Source: an uncultured Methylobacter sp.
Lineage (GTDB): Bacteria; Pseudomonadota; Gammaproteobacteria; Methylococcales; Methylomonadaceae
Reading direction: 5' to 3'
Assembly (NCBI GenBank): GCA_903831545.1
Contig: CAIKYI010000158.1
Span: 1-6,722, forward strand
Length of the DNA stretch: 6,722 bases
A program made the position numbers and the translations under genes. Below are positions 1-4,943 of this stretch, piece after piece. Numbering within the stretch: the stretch's first letter is position 1; every line of letters begins with the position of its first letter. The notes under the pieces are model-generated. The model ran no database searches and was not told where the DNA came from. It worked only from the letters and a program-made list of their open reading frames with translations.

Positions 1-23
1 CCTACACGACGCTCTTCCGATCT
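1..23. other. Illumina adapter remnant (assembly artefact)
   Basis: The bases CTACACGACGCTCTTCCGAT (positions 2-21), completed by CT at 22-23, match the 3' end of the standard Illumina TruSeq read-1 adapter, which ends in GCTCTTCCGATCT. Genomic sequence begins at 24. The adapter happens to be open in the frame of the downstream gene, so an automatic gene caller could wrongly extend that gene into it. This marks the left edge as an untrimmed contig end. Confidence 0.96.
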
Positions 24-1019
24 GAATTATATTACCTGGCTGGCGTGCCACTGACTAACGAATTGGGTAGAGATTTTCGTCATATCATTGCTAATGCTGT
101 AAAAAAAGACCAACCATTTCTCTTAAACTTGTTCACCTCAACCACACATGTGCCATTCGGCTCTGAATACCCCTATTATAATTTATTTACCCCTAAAGAT
201 TATGCAGGTGAATCTCGGTTTATTATGACCAAGCTGGCAACACCTGAAGAGATTATGCAAAAACAGGAATTAGGCATTGAAGCATTTGACTTGCCGCAAA
301 TTCTTAATTTATATGATGGCTGTGTAAAGCAATTTGACGATGAAGTGGGGAAAATTGTTGAGTTTGTCGATAAATGCGGGCTAACTGATAATACCATTTT
401 TATGGTTTACAGTGATCATGGCGCTGATTTTTTTGAAACAGGAAGCTGGGGACAAGGTAATACTTTACGAGGAAACGATCCCAGCGGTCGCATACCCATT
501 GTATTAAAAGGCCCGAAAATACCGGAAAACTTTCAGTTTAATCATGTTACCCGTTCAATTGATATTATGCCTACCTTATTAGCGTTGCTGGATATTGAAG
601 GCGATTCAAATTTGGATGGTGTAAATTTGTTACCCAATTTATATGACAATACCAATCCTGATTTATTCGCATTCCAGGAAACGGGGGAATGGCTGGCAGC
701 TGTTCCCGGAATGCATCCAGCCCAGCTACGCTATCCCAATATTGTTGATTTACTGGATATTCCTGATAAGGAAGCAGCCACATTAGTTATTAATAAACAG
801 TACTATGATTTGGTTATACGCGCCAAGAATCGCTCAGTTCAAAACGAACGCTGGAAATTAATCTATATTCCTACCGACACTGGGATAGAGTACGAGCTTT
901 ATGATTTACAATCAGATCCAAATTGTAAAATCAACCAGGTTAATTCTCAGATTGAAATATTTAATCATCTTAAAGAAGTGCTTGGGCAATGGATGGTACA
1001 GGATGCGCATTACGGGTAA
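24..1019 (+). CDS. Sulfatase-family hydrolase, C-terminal part (5' truncated)
   Basis: This is the C-terminal 331 residues of a type I sulfatase / alkaline-phosphatase-superfamily enzyme, which would hydrolyse a sulfate or phosphate ester or transfer a phospho-group. The frame is open from base 24, so the GTG at 45 is an internal Val and the real start lies beyond the contig edge. Visible landmarks, counting from base 24: TTHVPF with a likely active-site His at residue 42; the metal-site motif YSDHGAD with Asp131 and His132; GRIPIVLKGP near 155-164; DIMPTLL near 180-186, followed by LDGVNLLP; and the C-terminal RWKLIY and YELYDLQSDP elements at about 276-299, typical of sulfatases. The missing N-terminus would hold the CxPSR-type Cys/Ser that matures to formylglycine, so sulfatase and phosphatase or phosphonate hydrolase activity cannot be told apart. 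Cellular location is also unknown because any signal peptide is lost. The TAA stop overlaps the start of a repeat. Confidence 0.85.
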   Translation, partial: ELYYLAGVPLTNELGRDFRHIIANAVKKDQPFLLNLFTSTTHVPFGSEYPYYNLFTPKDYAGESRFIMTKLATPEEIMQKQELGIEAFDLPQILNLYDGCVKQFDDEVGKIVEFVDKCGLTDNTIFMVYSDHGADFFETGSWGQGNTLRGNDPSGRIPIVLKGPKIPENFQFNHVTRSIDIMPTLLALLDIEGDSNLDGVNLLPNLYDNTNPDLFAFQETGEWLAAVPGMHPAQLRYPNIVDLLDIPDKEAATLVINKQYYDLVIRAKNRSVQNERWKLIYIPTDTGIEYELYDLQSDPNCKINQVNSQIEIFNHLKEVLGQWMVQDAHYG

Positions 1020-1081
1020 TTCTAGTTTGTCAGATTATACAAAGTTCGCCATACCCGCAGGTAAGCGAATATCAAGTGCCA
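1018..1081 (+). repeat. 64-bp dispersed repeat, copy A
   Basis: This copy aligns without gaps to 1346-1409, with 52 of 64 positions identical by eye. Its first part is the left terminal inverted repeat of the MITE-like element. Its second part is a REP-like palindrome whose consensus with copy B is ATACCCGC, a short loop, then GCGGGTAT, followed by CCAGTGCCA. In this copy the right arm has decayed (AAGCGAATAT), so the hairpin is weaker than in copy B. Confidence 0.7.
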
Positions 1082-1299
1082 TGGGGTCTACCATGAATCA
1101 TGGATTCAGCCAACCCTCGCTTTGCTCCCCCTCCCGGGAAAGCATAGGTATCTATAAAAGTAAGAATCGACGTCATTCCGGCATGGATTGCCGGACCCGT
1201 TAGAGCGCGTAGCGAATCCAGATGCCATAGATGGCAAACCTTAGTATTTACATTTCTTTTAGTCGTGTTTTTTACATCATGTAATCTGACAAAGTAGAA
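1020..1299. mobile_element. MITE-like element with terminal inverted repeats
   Basis: The left end at 1020-1037 (TTCTAGTTTGTCAGATTA) and the right end at 1282-1299, read on the minus strand (TTCTACTTTGTCAGATTA), agree at 17 of 18 bases, giving terminal inverted repeats around about 280 bp. The interior has no convincing gene but contains several palindromes: CCGGCA-TGGAT-TGCCGG at 1178-1194, TGCCAT-AG-ATGGCA at 1223-1236, and a degenerate ATACCCGC-type hairpin near 1051-1072. The size, matched ends and lack of coding capacity fit a non-autonomous miniature element or a composite REP/BIME. I see no clear target-site duplication. It begins at the stop codon of the sulfatase gene, so it may have inserted at or just behind that gene's end. 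Confidence 0.55.
1178..1194. repeat. REP-like hairpin CCGGCA-TGGAT-TGCCGG
   Basis: This is a perfect 6-bp GC-rich inverted repeat (1178-1183 against 1189-1194) around a 5-base loop. It is preceded by CGTCATT, the lead-in common to the GTCATTCC-type palindromic repeats scattered through many proteobacterial genomes. No T-run follows, so it is probably a repeat unit and not a terminator. Confidence 0.6.
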
Positions 1300-1345
1300 C
1301 TAAGCAATAAATTATCTCTCGATCTTCAATTTTTTTATCTTGATT

Positions 1346-1409
1346 AATTCTACTTTATCGGATTATCCAAAGCTCGTCATATCCGCCGGGAAGCGGGTAT
1401 CCAGTGCCA
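1346..1409 (+). repeat. 64-bp dispersed repeat, copy B
   Basis: This is the second copy of the 1018-1081 repeat in the same orientation, with 12 substitutions and no gaps. Its palindrome is better preserved (CCGC-CGGGAA-GCGG). No matching inverted right end was found downstream, so this looks like a solo or truncated element. The right terminal inverted repeat of the first element lies only about 46 bp upstream. Confidence 0.7.
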
Positions 1410-1834
1410 GGGATGGTAAATTTAAATCATCAATGGAGCCTGGATTTCGATAGTCAAGGCTATAGAAATTTAAAAAATCAACTAAATGTGTATACCAGTC
1501 GCTCATTTGTTCAAAATCAATTGAAATCGGCTTTTTTACAAGAAACGACTAAAAGTACAAGATTACATTTCAGGTAAATACCAAATACTTGCCAATCTTT
1601 TACGGATTAATTTTGATTATAGAATGTTCGCAGATGCGGGGAAGTAATGATTATTCCATAAATTTCTTGTATCGCTAATCATAACTAATTTTAGCTTGAT
1701 TTAGGATAATACATCGCACCTGAAATCTAATTACCAGCACCAGATTACCGCTTACCAGCCCTTAAAAACCCACGCACAACCCATTGAAAATAAATATAAA
1801 ATAGAGATATTAAAAAACATGGGGCAATGTATTG
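1410..1834. other. AT-rich non-coding stretch
   Basis: I find no open frame with a credible start and coding character on either strand here. The only structure I would list is an imperfect hairpin at 1444-1469, in which ATTTC/GAAAT and ATAG/CTAT arms surround a TCAAGG loop with one G:A mismatch. A 9-bp inverted pair ATTTCAGGT (1567-1575) and ACCTGAAAT (1718-1726) also exists, but at that distance it may be chance. The stretch may be decayed sequence around the repeats. Confidence 0.4.
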
Positions 1835-2064
1835 GGTTTTTTCGTCGTGGTAAAAGGTTTTCTGATCAAGATAACAGGTTTTCTTGGCAAGATAGTATTT
1901 TATGATAGCCAATATTATTATTTTTTGAGCTGATTATAGGTTTTCTTTGCTCTGTTTTAGGTTTTTATACCTTGATAAAAAGCTATCTTGCCAAGGTAAG
2001 GGGTAATTTAAGCAAGGTAGACGGTTACCACGTAAAGCTAACCACGGAAATTTCGGTAAAGTAA
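1835..2064 (+). repeat. Degenerate tandem array of ~11 units of 21 bp
   Basis: Successive 21-base units start at 1835, 1856, 1877, then after a 41-base stretch (two units less one base) at 1939, 1960, 1981, 2002, 2023 and 2044. The best shared form is GGTTTTCTTGGCAAGRTA plus three variable bases. Units 2 and 3 (GGTTTTCTGATCAAGATA and GGTTTTCTTGGCAAGATA) are the closest pair; the two units in the 41-base stretch are barely recognisable. The core CTTGSCAAG is palindromic, giving a perfect 13-bp inverted repeat between 1883-1895 and 1983-1995. Because 21 is divisible by three, the array reads as 7-residue repeats of the form G-F-L-x-K-(I/V)-x on the plus strand, but a one-base deletion in the middle breaks the frame and no start codon or ribosome site fits. 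It is either a minisatellite, a decayed heptapeptide-repeat gene, or a set of protein-binding sites two helical turns apart. Confidence 0.6.
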
Positions 2065-2084
2065 CCTAACCCTACAAAAAAAAC

Positions 2085-2114
2085 TTGCATTTTATATGGA
2101 AATAGGCATATTAT
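2085..2114 (+). promoter_or_regulatory. Candidate sigma-70 promoter for the 2172 gene
   Basis: TTGCAT at 2085-2090 and TATTAT at 2109-2114 are separated by 18 bases and preceded by an A-run (2076-2083) that could act as an UP-like element. Transcription would begin near 2121, giving a leader of about 50 bases. The match is reasonable but unproven in AT-rich DNA. Confidence 0.4.
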
Positions 2115-2126
2115 TCTGCCGCGCAC

Positions 2127-2150
2127 AAATTTTACTAGGCCTGTAAATTT
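2127..2150 (+). promoter_or_regulatory. Leader hairpin upstream of the 2172 start
   Basis: AAATTTTAC (2127-2135) can pair with GTAAATTT (2143-2150), with one bulged T and a TAGGCCT loop. It lies between the candidate promoter and the ribosome binding site GAGGA at 2161-2165. It might influence message stability or translation; the pairing is AT-rich and weak, so a function is uncertain. Confidence 0.25.
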
Positions 2151-2171
2151 CTCCAACTATGAGGACTTATC

Positions 2172-2864
2172 ATGTCAAATTCAACTGCAATCCCACGCGA
2201 TGATGCCAGTAAACTGGCGTTATTACAGCATTTAAACACACAACTACCCAACTATGCCGAGACTTTTGAAATAAATACCAACGATTTGGCCCAATTGAAA
2301 GCAGGCCTGGACTGGCTGGATTATTGCCTTAAGATTCAGGAAGCCATAAAAAAATATAGCAATTCACTGGTCACTTTAAAGCGCATTCTGCGTGATGGCC
2401 CCCAAAGTACAGCCATAATAATTCCAGTAATTCCAACACTACCTTCCAAGCCGGATTCTGAACCCTATGCAGACATCTTTGGTTTTCTGGGTTCATTAAT
2501 CACTCGTGTTAAAAAACACAAGAACTATACACCAGCAATTGGCAAAGCTCTTAATATTATTGCCATTCAAAGCCAAAACATTGATCTTACCAAATTACAA
2601 CCCGTACTTTCCGTCGATTACCTGGGTGGGCATCCAGTACTCCATTGGAAAACCAATCCAGCGGACTCGATAGAAATTGAAGCTGATCATGGTACGGGCA
2701 TTTTCAGCCTTTTAACCATCCAGCTAACTCCGGGCTACCAGGACAATTTTCCACTCCCTAATCCTGGAAGTGCTGCACTCTGGAAATACCGCGCCATCTT
2801 CCATATCCGTGACGCTCAAGTGGGGCACTGGAGTCAAATACTGGAAGTTAGCGTAAAAGGATAA
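2172..2864 (+). CDS. Conserved protein of unknown function, 230 aa
   Basis: The ATG at 2172 is well supported by GAGGA at 2161-2165, six bases upstream. The protein has no signal peptide and no clear transmembrane segment, so it is probably cytoplasmic or exported by another route. Residues about 10-75 look helical (an amphipathic stretch around KAGLDWLDYCLKIQEAIKK). A Pro-rich linker follows at about 84-97 (IPVIPTLPSKP). Next comes a helical segment with NYTPAIGKALNI at about 118-129. The C-terminal 85 residues look beta-rich: VDYLGGHPVLHWK (148-160), then WKYRAIFHIRDAQVGHWSQ near 204-222, ending in EVSVKG. The last part resembles the closing strands of a fibronectin-III-like fold. From memory, the layout matches a widespread family of uncharacterised proteins that share the Y-T-x-A-I-G and W-K-Y-x-A-I elements; no function is assigned. 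The gene stands alone, convergent with the polysaccharide operon. Confidence 0.85.
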   Translation: MSNSTAIPRDDASKLALLQHLNTQLPNYAETFEINTNDLAQLKAGLDWLDYCLKIQEAIKKYSNSLVTLKRILRDGPQSTAIIIPVIPTLPSKPDSEPYADIFGFLGSLITRVKKHKNYTPAIGKALNIIAIQSQNIDLTKLQPVLSVDYLGGHPVLHWKTNPADSIEIEADHGTGIFSLLTIQLTPGYQDNFPLPNPGSAALWKYRAIFHIRDAQVGHWSQILEVSVKG

Positions 2865-2889
2865 TTATTATTCGGTTTAAAGATGAACA

Positions 2890-2972
2890 CGATAGGATGC
2901 GCTGAACTCAGTGAAGCGCATCAATCGCGAACGATGCGCCTCCTTGCGTCGGCAGCATCCTAAAGGCTATCG
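2890..2972. repeat. REP-like folded repeat in convergent intergenic region
   Basis: Nested complementary arms are visible. CGATA (2890-2894) pairs with TATCG (2968-2972), and TAGGATGC (2893-2900) can pair with GCATCCTA (2955-2962). Alternatively GATGCGCT (2896-2903) and AGCGCATC (2915-2922) form a perfect local 8-bp hairpin, with a further GATGCGCC at 2933-2940. The GATGCGCT/AGCGCATC theme recurs as an intergenic repeat in many proteobacteria. It lies between two convergent genes and has no T-run, so I call it a repeat and not a terminator. Confidence 0.6.
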
Positions 2973-3022
2973 GACCTTATCGCGTTGTTAATTAAATTAA
3001 GACATGTATCAAAATAATTTTC

Positions 3023-3084
3023 TGGAGTAAAACAGCTTTAGCTGTTTTTCAGGCAACAGCTAAAGCTGTTGCACTCCAATTTTT
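3023..3084 (+). terminator. Twin-palindrome hairpin, likely terminator between convergent genes
   Basis: Outer arms TGGAGT (3023-3028) and ACTCCA (3073-3078) enclose two 9-bp palindromes: AAAACAGCT-TT-AGCTGTTTT (3029-3048) and GCAACAGCT-AA-AGCTGTTGC (3053-3072). The cores of the two palindromes are reverse complements of each other, so the region can fold as one long stem of roughly 24 bp or as two small hairpins. TTTTT follows at 3080-3084, which fits intrinsic termination of plus-strand transcription from the 2172 gene. On the minus strand it lies about 18 bases after the stop of the asparagine-synthetase-like gene, but the following bases are only loosely T-rich, so termination in that direction is less certain. 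The element itself may be a dispersed repeat recruited for this role. Confidence 0.65.
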
Positions 3085-3096
3085 AATCAACTTTAA

Positions 3097-4923
3097 CTAT
3101 TTTTCCTTGGCCTGCAACCACTGCTCCAGCATCATAAGTATCCAAATCAATTCTCCATAATACGAAGCATGTGTACCTTGATGCATGGCAATGGCGTTAT
3201 CAATAAACTCAGCACGAAAATAAGGCCTTTTTTTAAGATCGTGCAAACTATCGTAAGCGAGTTCTTTTAAAGGCTGATATTCTTTTAGCCAGATGCCAAA
3301 CGGCAAACCAAATCCATGCTTGGATTTGTTGATAATTTCTTGCGGTAAAAAGTCATTCATTGCCTTTTTATAAAACCAGCGTAGCTGACCTTTTTTTAAC
3401 TTTTCCGCAGAAGGTATTTGGCAAGACAAATTAACGATACTCATGTCCAGCATGGGATAAACAACTTCAACGCCTGCCATTTCGCACATCTTGTTAACCT
3501 TAACCAAGTCGTTATCATGTAAGGTAGTTTTCCAGTCCATATAAAGCATCCGATTTAACGCTGATGCATTTTGCGGTCTGTCATAACTATCCCTTAGCGA
3601 CTGCAAGGGGGTGTCAGTATTTATTTTTTCTACAAAGCCATCCGTAAAAATCTCATCGGCTATATGTCTATGCAAAAAATTATAGTCTTGAAGGCGATCA
3701 GGAAGAGGCACATTTGCCTGATCTATATATCTTTTCCCTTTCTGAAACAGATTTTGTTGTAAAAAAGACCGAGGAAGATGGTTATAGATAGCCTCAAATC
3801 CAGAGCGCATAAGTCCCGGCACCTTAAAATAGGACTCGAATAATAATTGCTTTGCATAACGCTCATTACCGGCAAATAGCTCGTCGCCCCCATCACCGGC
3901 CAGCAATCGATTTACGCCATTTTCTTTGGCAAGTTTTGCACAATAATAGGTGGGTAAAGCCGATGAATTACCAAAAGGTTCGTCATAATGCTCGGCTATT
4001 TTAGGAATTGCGGCAACAGCATCTTCAGGCGTTAAATAATATTCGTGTGGCTCGGTTTTAAAATGCCGGGAAGCAATTCTTGAATAGCTTATTTCATCAT
4101 AGCCTTCCACAGGAAAACCTATGGTGAAGGTCTTTGCCTTACCCGGATAGGCTTTGGAAAGCGCGCCAACAACACTGGAACTATCCAGGCCGCCGCTTAA
4201 AAAAGCGCCGGTGTTTTGTTCGGTTAACACTTCATTTTTTACAACTTGAATGAGTCGTTCTTGTAACTCTTTACCAGCTTGTTCTATCGTTCCGGATAGT
4301 TTTTCACTAAACTCAGGCATCCAGTAGTGCTTTAGCGATATTTTGTTATCCTGATAAGTGAGCATCTGCCCACCCTCAAGCTTGTTTACTTTTTTATAGA
4401 TGGTATTGGGACTGGGGCATTGATGAAAATAAACATAATCATAAACGGACTGCTCGGCTATTTCATTACCCACCTCAGGATGCTGGATAATACTATCTGC
4501 CGTTGACCCAAAAACCAGTCCATCACTGGTTTGGGCATAATAAAGACTTTTTTGTCCTATAGGATCAATAGCCAGTATTATTTTTTGTTTTTCCTGATCC
4601 ACTAAGACTAAAGAGAATCCACCGCTAATTTGCGAAAGAAACTGCTCTCCCTTTTCTTCATAGTTTTTAATCAGGGATAATTTATATTCTTTTGCGCGTT
4701 CTATAGAAGCATTAGCATGTAGGTTTGACGCTATAACTGCTATTAAATAGTTATTTTTTTCTTCAAAATTATCATTGCCTGACAGACAAGTAACAAAGCT
4801 GTTAGTTTGTATATTCAGCTTGTCTTTATCAGACGATGGCGCACTATTTTTTATTTTATTGATTAAGTTATGTGTTTCATCTTTATTAAGAGATGTGTTA
4901 GTCCAACCGGTTATAAATGTCAT
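3097..4923 (-). CDS. Asparagine-synthetase-like amidotransferase with degenerate glutaminase domain
   Basis: This 608-residue protein has the two-domain layout of asparagine synthetase B. The C-terminal synthetase domain looks intact: the ATP-pyrophosphatase loop LSGGLDSSS at 242-250, GDGGDELFAGNERY at 343-356, DNDLVKVNKMCE at 470-481 with YPMLD at 489-493, and KHGFGLPFGIWL at 535-546. The N-terminal domain keeps its fold signals (ISGGFSLVLVD at 99-109 and DPIGQKSLYY at 120-129) but has lost catalysis. The usual MCGI start is MTFITGW, so Cys2 is replaced by Thr; no RGPD motif is found; and the NGEIYN glutamine site reads ASNLHAN at 65-71. It probably adenylates a carboxylate and forms an amide with ammonia or another amine. 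Relatives occur in exosortase-linked polysaccharide clusters, and beta-lactam synthetase is a precedent for an inactive glutaminase domain. The start is favoured because MTFITG aligns with MCGIAG, although no clear Shine-Dalgarno is present. It lies 20 bases behind the CapK-like gene and is last in the operon. Confidence 0.88.
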   Translation of the reverse strand: MTFITGWTNTSLNKDETHNLINKIKNSAPSSDKDKLNIQTNSFVTCLSGNDNFEEKNNYLIAVIASNLHANASIERAKEYKLSLIKNYEEKGEQFLSQISGGFSLVLVDQEKQKIILAIDPIGQKSLYYAQTSDGLVFGSTADSIIQHPEVGNEIAEQSVYDYVYFHQCPSPNTIYKKVNKLEGGQMLTYQDNKISLKHYWMPEFSEKLSGTIEQAGKELQERLIQVVKNEVLTEQNTGAFLSGGLDSSSVVGALSKAYPGKAKTFTIGFPVEGYDEISYSRIASRHFKTEPHEYYLTPEDAVAAIPKIAEHYDEPFGNSSALPTYYCAKLAKENGVNRLLAGDGGDELFAGNERYAKQLLFESYFKVPGLMRSGFEAIYNHLPRSFLQQNLFQKGKRYIDQANVPLPDRLQDYNFLHRHIADEIFTDGFVEKINTDTPLQSLRDSYDRPQNASALNRMLYMDWKTTLHDNDLVKVNKMCEMAGVEVVYPMLDMSIVNLSCQIPSAEKLKKGQLRWFYKKAMNDFLPQEIINKSKHGFGLPFGIWLKEYQPLKELAYDSLHDLKKRPYFRAEFIDNAIAMHQGTHASYYGELIWILMMLEQWLQAKEK

Positions 4924-4943
4924 TTTGAATGTCTATTTTTATG

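Noticed and set aside
200..783. Two minus-strand open frames inside the sulfatase gene (200-397 and 571-783)
   Set aside because: Both lie opposite a frame with clear sulfatase motifs, and their translations have low-complexity, non-protein-like composition.
901..1203. 100-codon open frame overlapping the sulfatase end and the repeat element
   Set aside because: It overlaps the real gene in another frame, has no ribosome site, and its second half is repeat palindromes, so it is a chance frame.
1567..1726. 9-bp inverted pair ATTTCAGGT / ACCTGAAAT
   Set aside because: A 9-base match across 160 bases of AT-rich DNA is near what chance allows, and the flanks do not extend it.
1835..2064. CRISPR array
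   Set aside because: The units follow one another directly with no unique spacers, and the repeats are degenerate and only 21 bases long.
1939..2064. Small plus-strand gene encoding the heptapeptide repeats up to the TAA at 2062
   Set aside because: The frame is open only from after a TAG at 1906-1908, has no ATG or GTG start or Shine-Dalgarno, and the repeats continue upstream in a different frame.
3097..4923. Lasso-peptide cyclase, also an asparagine-synthetase homologue with a dead glutaminase domain
   Set aside because: No precursor peptide or transglutaminase-like leader protease is visible, and the tight neighbours are a CapK-like ligase and a glycosyltransferase. It cannot be fully excluded beyond the window edges.
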